DNA of 42,217 bases from Deltaproteobacteria bacterium (GTDB taxonomy: Bacteria; Desulfobacterota; GWC2-55-46; DRQE01): positions 1 to 42,217 of the forward strand of contig JACRCI010000001.1 in assembly GCA_016219105.1 (NCBI GenBank), written 5' to 3'. The translations under genes and the position numbers were made by a program. The first letter of the stretch is position 1; every line of letters starts with the position of its first letter. The notes under the pieces are model-generated. The model was not told the DNA's origin. It did not search any database and saw nothing but the letters and a program-made list of their open reading frames with translations. Positions 9,253 to 18,232 of this stretch are shown here, piece by piece.

Positions 9253-9354
9253 ATGAAGGAGATGACCCGGCGCATCGCGAAGGCGATAAGGACGATACTC
9301 ACCGTTGCTTCGACAAAGCTCCGCGGACGCTCCATGATGGAGATAGGTGAGTAA
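9253..9354 (+). pseudogene. khpA: Internally deleted KhpA-like KH-domain protein remnant (33 aa)
   Basis: [39 protein letters not shown] between rpsP and rimM: the KhpA C-terminal helix (RxAKAIRTIL..A.TK) joined to a start codon, GxxG core missing. Overlaps rimM GTG start at 9347. Confidence 0.65.
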
Positions 9355-9934
9355 GGGCGGAAAGGTAGCGCTCGGCAGGGTAGCCGGGGCCCACGGCGTA
9401 AGCGGCGAACTCAAGATCGTCCCCTATATCGCCGGAGACGACGCGGTCGGACACATGGAGTTTTTCAGGTCGGCCTGCAAGACCCTCCACATAGGCGGCG
9501 TCTCATACGCCGTGCGGGACATGAAGCACCACGGAGGGGTTTTGCTCGTAACGCTCGAGGGCGTTATTGGAAGGGAAGGGGCCTCTGCCCTCAGGGGAAA
9601 AGAGGTTTTGGTGGAAAGGGACGCGCTGCCGGAACCTTCCGAAGGGGAATATTACCGGTTCGACCTTATCGGCATTGAGGTAAGGACAGAGGACGGCCAA
9701 TACCTCGGAGAGGTTACGGACGTCTTTTCCACCGGCAGCAACGACGTCTATGAGGTAACGGGGCCTATGGGCGAGGTGCTTCTGCCGGCGATCAAGGAAT
9801 GCGTAATCGCCGTGGATGTTCCGGGGCGGAGCCTCACTGTGCGGCCCATGGACGGGCTTTTGCCGGAGGCAAGAGGGCGCGGCGAGGGAGCTTTGAAGCC
9901 CGCGAACGCCAGGGGTAAAAGGGGTAAAAAATGA
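9347..9934 (+). CDS. rimM: 16S rRNA processing protein RimM
   Basis: [85 protein letters not shown]. Confidence 0.93.
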   Translation: MSKGGKVALGRVAGAHGVSGELKIVPYIAGDDAVGHMEFFRSACKTLHIGGVSYAVRDMKHHGGVLLVTLEGVIGREGASALRGKEVLVERDALPEPSEGEYYRFDLIGIEVRTEDGQYLGEVTDVFSTGSNDVYEVTGPMGEVLLPAIKECVIAVDVPGRSLTVRPMDGLLPEARGRGEGALKPANARGKRGKK

Positions 9935-10791
9935 GGTTCGACATTCTGACGCTCTTTCCGGGGTTTTTTGATTCCCCTCTTAAGCAGAGCATAATAGGCC
10001 ACGCGATAGAGAAGGGGCTGCTTGAGGTCCGTGTCCACAACATAAGGGATTACGCAACGGACAAACATAAGATCACCGACGACGCCCCTTACGGCGGAGG
10101 ACCGGGGATGGTGATGAAGGTCGAGCCGGTCGTTAGGGCGCTCGAATCAATCCTTCAGGCCGGCCTCGACGGCCAACCAGCCGGCCTCGCCGGAGCCGGA
10201 CAAGAGGCGAGAGCCAACCGGTCGGCTACGGCGGATACCGCCGTAATCCTTACGACCCCTCAGGGTCTGCCCCTTAATCACAGGATGGCGCGGCGACTGG
10301 CGGAAAAGAAAAGACTCGTCATCGTCTGCGGTAGATACGAAGGGGTTGACGAGCGCATAAGGTCGTTCGTTGACATGGAGATATCGGCCGGCGATTACGT
10401 GATGACCGGAGGGGAGATACCGGCCCTTGCCATAATGGACTGCGTGGGAAGGCTCGTGGAGGGGGTTTTAGGGGACGCCGAATCCATTGTGACCGAATCG
10501 TTCGCCGGCCGGCACTCCGGCCTCGACGGCCAATTGGGCGTCCTTGACGGCGGGCTGCTTGAATACCCTCAGTATACAAGGCCGGAGTTGTGGCGGGGGA
10601 TGAAGGTGCCGGCCGTGCTGCTCTCGGGCAACCACGCCGGGATAGAGCGCTGGAGGAGGAGGGAAAGATTGAGGCGCACGCTGGAGAGAAGGCCGGACCT
10701 CCTCGATTTACGGCGCGCCGTCGCGGGACTTGATGACGAGGACAGGGAACTCATGGAGGAGCTTGAAGAGGACCGGATAACGGGACATTAA
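9931..10791 (+). CDS. trmD: tRNA (guanine-N1)-methyltransferase with two repeat-derived insertions
   Basis: [97 protein letters not shown]. Confidence 0.95.
   Translation: MRFDILTLFPGFFDSPLKQSIIGHAIEKGLLEVRVHNIRDYATDKHKITDDAPYGGGPGMVMKVEPVVRALESILQAGLDGQPAGLAGAGQEARANRSATADTAVILTTPQGLPLNHRMARRLAEKKRLVIVCGRYEGVDERIRSFVDMEISAGDYVMTGGEIPALAIMDCVGRLVEGVLGDAESIVTESFAGRHSGLDGQLGVLDGGLLEYPQYTRPELWRGMKVPAVLLSGNHAGIERWRRRERLRRTLERRPDLLDLRRAVAGLDDEDRELMEELEEDRITGH
10157..10199. repeat. Palindromic 21-bp-unit repeat inside trmD (copy 1)
   Basis: ggccggcctcgacggccaaccagccggcctcgccgg; encodes [12 protein letters not shown]. Confidence 0.75.
10503..10553. repeat. Palindromic repeat inside trmD (copy 2)
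   Basis: gccggccggcactccggcctcgacggccaattgggcgtccttgacggc; encodes [16 protein letters not shown]. Confidence 0.7.
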
Positions 10792-10814
10792 CTATTTACT
10801 TAACGGAGGTTTTT

Positions 10815-11156
10815 ATGGGCATCATTGCCGATATCGAAAAAGATTATCTGAGGACCGACATCCCGGAGTTCCGCCCCGGAGACACGGTGGTGGTGAACGT
10901 CAGGATAAAGGAAGGCGAGAAGGAGAGGATCCAGGCGTTCGAGGGCGTTGTGATAAAGAAAAAGGGCGGAGGGGTAAGGGGATCGTTCACCGTGAGGAAG
11001 ATCTCCTACGGAGTGGGCGTGGAAAGGGTGTTTCCGCTCCATTCGCCTTCGATAGAGTCGGTGAAGATAAAGACCAGCGGCAGGGTGAGAAGGGCCAAGC
11101 TCTATTATCTCAGGGCGCTTAAGGGTAAGAAAGCGAGGCTCGACGTCAAGTCATAA
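10815..11156 (+). CDS. rplS: 50S ribosomal protein L19
   Basis: [65 protein letters not shown]. Confidence 0.97.
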   Translation: MGIIADIEKDYLRTDIPEFRPGDTVVVNVRIKEGEKERIQAFEGVVIKKKGGGVRGSFTVRKISYGVGVERVFPLHSPSIESVKIKTSGRVRRAKLYYLRALKGKKARLDVKS

Positions 11157-11247
11157 CCGGGCGGGAGGTTCCACGCGTTCCAGAGGTCCGGCGTTTTTTG
11201 GTTTCCTTCGCCTTCAAGATTTTTTCACCCGGCCAGACGGATATCCC

Positions 11248-11286
11248 GGATAGATTCCCAAGGTAGATTCCCAAGATAGATTCTCC
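11248..11286. repeat. Three imperfect tandem 13-bp units upstream of rnhB
   Basis: ggatagattccca / aggtagattccca / agatagattctcc. Confidence 0.7.
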
Positions 11287-11298
11287 GGATCGGTCGCT

Positions 11299-11919
11299 TT
11301 GATGGATTCCTTCGAGAGAGAAGCCTGCCGGATGGGATACAGGTCAGTGGCCGGAGTGGACGAGGCCGGAAGAGGCCCGCTCGCCGGTCCGGTCGTGGCC
11401 GCGGCCGTCATATTCCCCGTCCTTCCGCTTCAATGCGGCATAAAGGATTCCAAGAAGCTTTCGCCGCGCAAAAGAGAAGCCTTGGTCCTTGACATATACC
11501 GCAGCGCTTCTTCCGTCGGGGTCGGCATTGCCTGGCCCGACGAGATAGACGGTATCAACATACTCAGGGCGTCGCTAAAGGCCATGGAAAGGGCCGTATG
11601 TTCCCTGTCCCGTCCCTCGTGCGGCGGCGTAAAACCGGATTTCCTCCTGATTGACGGCCCCCACCGCATCGTTGCCCTCGATATCGCGCAGAGACCGATC
11701 GTCTCCGGCGACACGCTCAGCATAAGCGTAGCCGCCGCATCAATCGTCGCAAAGACGGCGCGGGACAGCATAATGAGGGCCTACCACTCCATCATGCCCG
11801 GGTACAATTTCCTCGGCAATAAGGGGTATCCAACCGGCGAACACGTCTCGGCCCTCGAAACGATAGGCCCTTCGGCCATACACCGCAGGAGTTTCAGCTA
11901 CGGCAGGAAAGGGAGTTAG
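11299..11919 (+). CDS. rnhB: Ribonuclease HII
   Basis: VAGVDEAGRGPLAGPVVAAAVIFP; IKDSKKLSPRKRE; SIVAKTARDSIM. Confidence 0.95.
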   Translation: MMDSFEREACRMGYRSVAGVDEAGRGPLAGPVVAAAVIFPVLPLQCGIKDSKKLSPRKREALVLDIYRSASSVGVGIAWPDEIDGINILRASLKAMERAVCSLSRPSCGGVKPDFLLIDGPHRIVALDIAQRPIVSGDTLSISVAAASIVAKTARDSIMRAYHSIMPGYNFLGNKGYPTGEHVSALETIGPSAIHRRSFSYGRKGS

Positions 11920-11925
11920 ACGGGC

Positions 11926-12330
11926 ATGGTGTTACGCAGGCTCCTTGGACGTATCCCCCCCAAACAGGACAGCCGCGCGGTAGGAATTACCGGCGAGGAA
12001 GAGGCCGCGAGACTGCTTAAAAGAGGCGGCTTCAGGGTTATCGAAAAGAATTTCAGAACCCGCGCCGGCGAGATAGACATAATAGCGCTTGACGGGGACA
12101 CCGTCGTGTTCGTCGAGGTAAAGACGCGCTCGGGGGACTCTTTCGGCCTGCCGAAGGATGCCGTCGGGGCGCTCAAGCAAAGGCGCATCCTATCGGCGGC
12201 GAGGGCCTATCTCGCGGCAAACCCCCGGCTCAAGGACAGCCCCGTCAGGTTCGACGTCATAGGGATTTTCATGGCTGGAGCGAGCCCCGTCGCCGAGCAT
12301 ATAAAAGACGCCTTTGACGCCGGTGAGTGA
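11926..12330 (+). CDS. yraN: YraN family (UPF0102) endonuclease-like protein
   Basis: GEEEAARLLKRGGFRVIEKNFRTRAGEIDIIALDGDTVVFVEVKTR. Confidence 0.92.
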   Translation: MVLRRLLGRIPPKQDSRAVGITGEEEAARLLKRGGFRVIEKNFRTRAGEIDIIALDGDTVVFVEVKTRSGDSFGLPKDAVGALKQRRILSAARAYLAANPRLKDSPVRFDVIGIFMAGASPVAEHIKDAFDAGE

Positions 12331-12350
12331 GGGGGTTTAAGAGCCGCGGC

Positions 12351-14999
12351 ATGAAAAAAACACTTTTTATCATAGACGGCTCATCCTGCATATACCGCGC
12401 ATACCACGCCATCCCGCGCTTTACCACATCGAAGGGACTGCCCACCAACGCGGTCTACGGTTTTATCCAGACGCTCAAGAAAATCATAAAGGCATATTCG
12501 CCCGATTACCTCGCCGTGGCCTTTGACGTCAAGGGTCCTTCCTTCCGGCACGGGCTCTTCGAGGAATACAAGGTCGAAAGGCCGCCCATGCCCGACGACC
12601 TGAGCGTGCAGATACCGTATATAAAGAAGGTCACCCGCGCGTTGAACGTCCCGGCTTTCGAGAAGGAAGGCTATGAGGCCGACGACGTCATAGCCACGCT
12701 CGTGGAGAGGTTCGGCGGGCAGCGGCTTAAGGGGGAGGGACTTAAGATAGTCATCGTGACCGGAGACAAGGACATGCTCCAGCTCGTAAGGGGAAGCGAG
12801 GTCGTGGTCCTCGATTACGCGAAGGATAAGGAGATAGGGGAAGACGGGGTGAAGGAAAAGTTCGCCGTGTCTCCCGCGCATATCACCGACCTCCTCGGGC
12901 TTGCCGGCGACGCCTCGGACTCAATCCCGGGCGTGCGCGGGATAGGGGCGAAGACCGCGGCCGGGCTCATAGCCAGATTTGGCCGCATAGAGGGGATATA
13001 CGACGCTATAGGCCGGGTTACCCCGGACAAATTGCGGGGGCTCCTCGAAGCGCAGAGGGACGCGGCGTTCCTGTCCAAAGAACTCGCGACCCTGAGGAGC
13101 GACGTCCCCCTCTATCCGGACGACCGCGCTTTCAGTGATGATATGCTCCGGGGGCTTGCGATGAGAGAACCGGATTTCGACTCGCTCGAGGAGATACTGA
13201 AGGAGCTTGAATTCACAAAGCTCATAAAGGAACTCATCCCCCCCAAAGGCGTTGGAGCCGAGGTGACCGTCGTTCGAACCATCGAGGCGCTCAGGGACCT
13301 CATGCGGGGGCTTACGCCGGGAGGGGTCGTTGCCATGGTGCTTGAAAAGAAGGCGGGCGACACCGCAAGCCCGGCGATTACCGGGATTACGGTGTGCGTA
13401 AACGCGGACTCTCCCTTTTATATACCGGTTGCCGCCTGTCAGGGAGGCGCCGTGGCCAGGGACGTCGTGTTGGATATCATAAAAGGGCCGGTTGAAGACC
13501 GAGAGGTTAAAAAGGTCACGGACGACGCGAAGTCCCTTTTCATGTATTTCAGGGGTGAGGGGATAAGGCCCGCCGGCGTGGAGATGGACGTTACGATCGC
13601 GTCGTATCTGTTAAACCCCACGCGCTCGCCCCACGGGGTTCCTGACGTTGCCTACCATTATCTCGGAGAGAGGATTGCCGGGGAGGGTGGCGGAGAGCCT
13701 TCTTTTACGGCCGGGGCGAGGGCCGCGGCTGTTTTGAGGCTTTTCCCGGTGCTCGGAAAAAAGCTCGGAGAGGAAGGGCTTGAAAGGCTTTTCTCGGACA
13801 TGGAGATGCCGATGGCCGGGGTGCTCGCGGACATGGAACTTAAGGGGATAAGGCTGGACAGAGGCAGGCTCGAAAGACTTTCCGTTGAGATGGAGCGCGA
13901 GATTAAAAGGCTCGAAGAGGAGATTTATTCGTCCGCCGGATACCGGTTCAACATAAACTCCCCGAAGCAGCTCTCGGAGCTTCTCTTCGAGAGGCTTGGG
14001 CTTAAGCCCGCAAGAAGGATAAAGACCGGCTATTCGACCGACGAGGCCGTCCTTTCCGCCCTCGCGGGCGAACATGCCGTGGCGCGCGCCATTATAAATT
14101 TCAGACAGCTTGCAAAACTTAAAGGCACCTACGTGGACAGCCTCTTAACCCTCGTAAACCCGAAAACCGGCCGCGTGCACACCTCGTTCAACCAGACGGT
14201 CACGGCCACGGGGAGGCTTTCGAGTTCGAGGCCGAACCTTCAGAATATACCGGTGAGGGGAGAATACGCGGACCGGATAAGGGAGGCCTTTGTGGCTGAC
14301 GAGGGGTGCTTGTTTCTCGCGGCCGACTATTCGCAGATAGAGCTTCGGCTTGTCGCGCACCTTTCCGAAGACCCCGCGCTCGTTGAGGCGTTCAGGAGGG
14401 GCGCGGACATACACTCCGAGACCGCGGCCTCGGTATTCGGGGTCATGCCCGCGCTTGTAACCGCCGAGATGAGGAGGAGGGCCAAGGCCATCAACTTCGG
14501 GATAATCTACGGCATGGGGCCGCAGGGGCTCGCCTCCGAGCTCGCCATAACGCTTAAGGACGCAAGGCTCTACATCGCCGCCTATTTCGAGCACTACAAA
14601 AAGGTCAGGGAATTCATTGTCACGACCATAGAGGAAGCAAAGGAGCGCGGCTATACCGAAACGCTTTTCGGAAGACGCCGGTATATCCCGGAGCTGAGTT
14701 CCTCCCGCGTTTCAGACGTAAGGCTCGGCGAGAGGATGGCCGTGAACACCCCGGTGCAGGGCTCGGCCGCGGATATCATAAAAAAGGCCATGATAAACAT
14801 ACACAAAAGGCTTGCCTCAGCCGGCCTTGCTTCAAAAATGATACTCCAGATACACGACGAGCTTATCATAGAAGCGCCGGAAGGAGAGATTACAACGGTA
14901 AAAGACATGGTTAAGGAGGAAATGGAGGGGGTGATAAGTCTCGATGTCCCGCTGACGGTCAATATCGGCGTCGGCGTCAACTGGAATGAGGCTGGATAG
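12351..14999 (+). CDS. polA: DNA polymerase I
   Basis: LFIIDGSSCIYRAYHAIP, VTGDKDMLQLV, DYSQIELRLVAHLSEDP, RRRAKAINFGIIYGM, QIHDELIIEAP. Confidence 0.96.
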   Translation: MKKTLFIIDGSSCIYRAYHAIPRFTTSKGLPTNAVYGFIQTLKKIIKAYSPDYLAVAFDVKGPSFRHGLFEEYKVERPPMPDDLSVQIPYIKKVTRALNVPAFEKEGYEADDVIATLVERFGGQRLKGEGLKIVIVTGDKDMLQLVRGSEVVVLDYAKDKEIGEDGVKEKFAVSPAHITDLLGLAGDASDSIPGVRGIGAKTAAGLIARFGRIEGIYDAIGRVTPDKLRGLLEAQRDAAFLSKELATLRSDVPLYPDDRAFSDDMLRGLAMREPDFDSLEEILKELEFTKLIKELIPPKGVGAEVTVVRTIEALRDLMRGLTPGGVVAMVLEKKAGDTASPAITGITVCVNADSPFYIPVAACQGGAVARDVVLDIIKGPVEDREVKKVTDDAKSLFMYFRGEGIRPAGVEMDVTIASYLLNPTRSPHGVPDVAYHYLGERIAGEGGGEPSFTAGARAAAVLRLFPVLGKKLGEEGLERLFSDMEMPMAGVLADMELKGIRLDRGRLERLSVEMEREIKRLEEEIYSSAGYRFNINSPKQLSELLFERLGLKPARRIKTGYSTDEAVLSALAGEHAVARAIINFRQLAKLKGTYVDSLLTLVNPKTGRVHTSFNQTVTATGRLSSSRPNLQNIPVRGEYADRIREAFVADEGCLFLAADYSQIELRLVAHLSEDPALVEAFRRGADIHSETAASVFGVMPALVTAEMRRRAKAINFGIIYGMGPQGLASELAITLKDARLYIAAYFEHYKKVREFIVTTIEEAKERGYTETLFGRRRYIPELSSSRVSDVRLGERMAVNTPVQGSAADIIKKAMINIHKRLASAGLASKMILQIHDELIIEAPEGEITTVKDMVKEEMEGVISLDVPLTVNIGVGVNWNEAG

Positions 15000-15037
15000 G
15001 GCGGAAGCAAGATTAAAAAAAGTCTAATAAAAATGAC

Positions 15038-15066
15038 TTGACAGGTTACAATAGTGGGTATATTAT
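15038..15066 (+). promoter_or_regulatory. Strong sigma70-type promoter upstream of the secreted module
   Basis: TTGACA (15038-15043), 17-nt spacer, TATTAT (15061-15066). Confidence 0.6.
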
Positions 15067-15139
15067 TGAAATGTAAAAAATGTAACTGACGGTTTTTATG
15101 GTTTAATAGTCTTATTGTGCCGGTATTTCTAATTTCAAT

Positions 15140-15275
15140 CCCGCAGTGCGGGTTTAATTCCTCGAAGCTTGCTTCGGCTGGCGAGGGTGGGTGGTTAAGT
15201 TGTTTGGAACGATATTCCATGATACCCCCATAGCTTGGTTTTGGGGAGGTTCCATTAGGCACACACATATATTCA
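15140..15275. repeat. Cluster of REP-like short hairpins in the ~220-nt leader
   Basis: CCCGCAGTGCGGG, CCTCGAAGCTTGCTTCGGCTGGCGAGG, ACCCCCATAGCTTGGTTTTGGGG, separated by AT-rich linkers. Confidence 0.5.
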
Positions 15276-15293
15276 CCGGGAGATGGCGTAAGA

Positions 15294-16670
15294 ATGCGTT
15301 TCTTGCCGTTTAACTTATCATTCATGCGGAGTATCCTTAAATTTTTTCTTTTCGTGGGTCTTTTTATGATAACTACGATTATAATTCCGCCCCAAGCCAC
15401 CGCCGACCTCGGTCATTTCTACTGCACATACGAGCCTTACAACTATTACGGGATATTGCAATACAGGCCGACCATACATAACGATCTATGGAACTGCGCC
15501 GGTTACGCCGGCCACGGAGAGACGCACGTCGGTTATAGAATCATGCCGGCAGTTTACGGGTGCGGCGAAGAACCTATATGCCACAATATCTGCATTTCCC
15601 ACGGTTACGACTGGTGGGAATACGCAAGCCAAACCGAAGCCGCGTCCACTACCAAGAACTGCTACGGCACGTGCAGGCCCGATTTGCAGGAGGTCTGAGA
15701 CAGCATTGACAACAACTGCAACGGTCAGATAGACGAGGGGTGCGCGGTAGCGGCAAAGGTTCTTGAATATTCCGGGGGCAACGGGCAGGAGGGGCGTATA
15801 TGCGAGACCTTGACAGACCTCTTTGAGGTGAAGGTTTTGGAAGGCACTAACCCCAGGAGCGGTATCGGGATTGATTGGGTTGTTAAAGACGTGCCGGCCG
15901 GTTCAACCGGGGCAGGCGTATCTCCGGGAAGCAACGCAACAGATTTTGACGGCATCGCAGGGTCGTATCTTACGCTCGGAGACTATGCCGGGACTTACAC
16001 CGTGGAGGCCGCGTGCGGTGAATGCGATTCCGGAAGCCCGCAGACTTTTACGGCAACCGCAAAATGTCCGGATGTGCCGAGGTATTATCAGACAGATTAC
16101 CCTGATGAGCCGTATGACGGAATATGCAAGGATTATGAGAATCTGACTCCTTCAGGTAAGCCAGGCATTAAAGAGTGCATAAGCTCAAATGATGTACCTT
16201 GGACTATAGCGCAGAAAGGTTGTGCGCTCGCGAGTGCTTCGATGGTACTCAAAAGATACAACCATATGAATCCTCCTGACGGATTAAACTATTTCTTGTC
16301 TGATAATTATATCAGCGGGCTCGGCAGCATTGGATATACCATAAACGGTGCCGTAAAGTGGGATGCTGTCAATTATATTTCCCAGCAGCAGGTAAAATAT
16401 AGAGGCGATCTTAGTTCATACGGAAATTTAAGGAAAGGCATAATAATAGATAAATCGAGCATGGATGAATATCTTAAAAGGTGCATACCCGTCATAGTGC
16501 AGGTATTTAATCCGGACACAAAAAGCGGGCACTGGGTCGTTGTAACAGGAAAAGATGGCGATGATTACCTTATAAATGACCCGGCTTACCCTGAAAGGAC
16601 AAAATTATCGTCTTATGGCGACATATACGCAACCCGTGTTTATGAAAGCGGTGAAGGAGGCTGCCGGTGA
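15294..16670 (+). CDS. Secreted MopE-like metal-binding motif + C39-like peptidase protein, with in-frame TGA at 15696-15698
   Basis: Signal peptide and Cys-rich N-terminus, ORF 15294-15698; same frame continues after TGA: DSIDNNCNGQIDEGC ... AQKGCALASASMVLKRY ... SGHWVVVTGKDGDDYLINDPAYP. Product only if TGA is read through. Confidence 0.7.
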
Positions 16671-17410
16671 TGAAGGTGAAAATAAGGTTATTGTTGGCGG
16701 TATTTATTTTACAGTCACTATTTATGCTTGTTGATAAATCAAGTTTTGCGAAAGCAGGCGATGTGCAAATAAACTGTGACGGAAAGACCTTTAATGTCCC
16801 TTATGTTGTTATCGATCCATTGGGGCGTAAACTCGGTTATAATCCAATACTGGATCAGCATTACAAAGAGTTTCCAGGGGGGTTTGGAACTGTGGGAATT
16901 AATGATATTGAAGGTGGCGACCAGAGAGATGTACCGGATAGTTATGAATCCTTTTTTACTTTAATGGATGGCAGGTATACAATCGAGGTGATGGGGGAAG
17001 GACTGACAAAATTTGATCTAAGCATTGCCATTTCCGGTATAGAAGGAATAAATTCTTTTGTTTTAAAAGGTGCTACCGACAAAGGTGTAACATCCATCTT
17101 CAAGTTCACCTACAGTTCAGACCCAAGTACACCGGTGGTATTAACCAGAGTCGCCACCCCGCAGAGCCTCCGTCAGGACATAACCCTCTCCCGCAAGGTG
17201 GGCTGGATAGACAACGACGGCATAATGAAGAGTCTTTTAAAAAAGGCGGAGGCCGCCGAGGAGTCCGTAAACAAGGGCAATACAATGGCCGCGGAGAACG
17301 AACTGAAAGCCCTCGTAAACGAGGTGGAGGCGCAGAGGGGAAAACACATAACAGAGGACGCCGCGAAGATCCTGATAGAGGACGCCCGGTATATGATTGA
17401 CAACCTTTAG
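16670..17410 (+). CDS. Secreted protein with C-terminal FIMAH-like helical domain
   Basis: Signal peptide; C-terminus LLKKAEAAEESVNKGNTMAAENELKALVNEVEAQRGKHITEDAAKILIEDARYMIDNL; TGATG overlap with preceding stop. Confidence 0.7.
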   Translation: MKVKIRLLLAVFILQSLFMLVDKSSFAKAGDVQINCDGKTFNVPYVVIDPLGRKLGYNPILDQHYKEFPGGFGTVGINDIEGGDQRDVPDSYESFFTLMDGRYTIEVMGEGLTKFDLSIAISGIEGINSFVLKGATDKGVTSIFKFTYSSDPSTPVVLTRVATPQSLRQDITLSRKVGWIDNDGIMKSLLKKAEAAEESVNKGNTMAAENELKALVNEVEAQRGKHITEDAAKILIEDARYMIDNL

Positions 17411-17424
17411 AAAACCGGCCAGAA

Positions 17425-17450
17425 ACCCCCGGCCTTTCAAGGCCGGGGGT
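17425..17450. terminator. Perfect 10-bp-stem hairpin (no downstream U tract)
   Basis: ACCCCCGGCC-TTTCAA-GGCCGGGGGT. Confidence 0.5.
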
Positions 17451-17487
17451 GAATGGCCTTCTTAAGCGAAGCGGAAGTGATTTTCAT

Positions 17488-17603
17488 TCTCCCCCTTGAT
17501 GGTGATGGGGGAGGACAGAACAGAGGAAGGGGGGTGAAAGAATGTTCACTCTCCCCGACCCATCCTTCGGATGGGTGCCCCGCCCCTCCCATCGAGGGAG
17601 GGG
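17488..17603. repeat. Three successive GC-rich hairpins upstream of the regulator gene
   Basis: TCTCCCCC...GGGGGAGGA (17488-17513), ACCCATCC-TTC-GGATGGGT (17558-17576), CCCCTCCC-ATCGA-GGGAGGGG (17583-17603). Confidence 0.6.
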
Positions 17604-17631
17604 AAGATCGGAAAAGGAAGGACCCAAACAC

Positions 17632-18228
17632 ATGGAATCTTCTGGCAGGAAGAAAGACGAAAGGCCCTACACAACGGGCGAGATAGCCTCCATGAGCCGT
17701 GTTACGATAAACGCGGTGAAGAAGTGGATAAATGCGGGAAAGCTCGTCGCGTTCAGGACCCCCGGCGGCCATTACAGGGTCAACAGAAGCGATTTCAAGG
17801 AATTCATATTGAAGTACCGTTTTCAGATAAAAGACGAGCTCTTCCCCGAGAGGAGAAAGATACTCATAACCGACGACGAGCCGGCCATAATCGAATTCAT
17901 AAAGGGCGCGCTCGAGGTCAGGAAGGGAAAGGACTCCTACGAGGTCGAGACCGCGGGCGATGGTTACGACGCACTGATAAAGGTCGGCAGTTTCCATCCA
18001 GACCTGCTTATCCTCGACATAAGGATGCCGAGGATAGACGGCCTTGAGGTGTGCAGGCGGCTCAAGGGCGACGATGACACCAGGGACATCAAGATACTCG
18101 CGGTAACGGCCTACGGCAAGGAGGAAAGTGACAATATCGTCGCCGCCGGCGCCGACCACTGCCTGCCGAAGCCTTTGAGCGTCGAGGAACTCAATAAATG
18201 GGTGGAAAAACTCCTGAAGGCAAGATGA
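17632..18228 (+). CDS. Response regulator with N-terminal excisionase/MerR-like HTH and C-terminal receiver
   Basis: YTTGEIASMSRVTINAVKKWINAGKLVAFRTPGGHYRVNRSDF then REC (ILITDDEP, LLILDIRMPRIDG, CLPKPL). Confidence 0.85.
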   Translation: MESSGRKKDERPYTTGEIASMSRVTINAVKKWINAGKLVAFRTPGGHYRVNRSDFKEFILKYRFQIKDELFPERRKILITDDEPAIIEFIKGALEVRKGKDSYEVETAGDGYDALIKVGSFHPDLLILDIRMPRIDGLEVCRRLKGDDDTRDIKILAVTAYGKEESDNIVAAGADHCLPKPLSVEELNKWVEKLLKAR

Positions 18229-18232
18229 AGCC

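Noticed and set aside
14651-15400. 249-aa minus-strand ORF over polA 3' end and the intergenic region
   Set aside because: Antisense to conserved polA codons for over a third of its length and to REP-like sequence; no family motif, plus-strand features explain the region.
15696-15745. Firm selenoprotein call at TGA 15696
   Set aside because: No convincing SECIS stem-loop seen and no sel genes in window; retained only as a checkable hypothesis.
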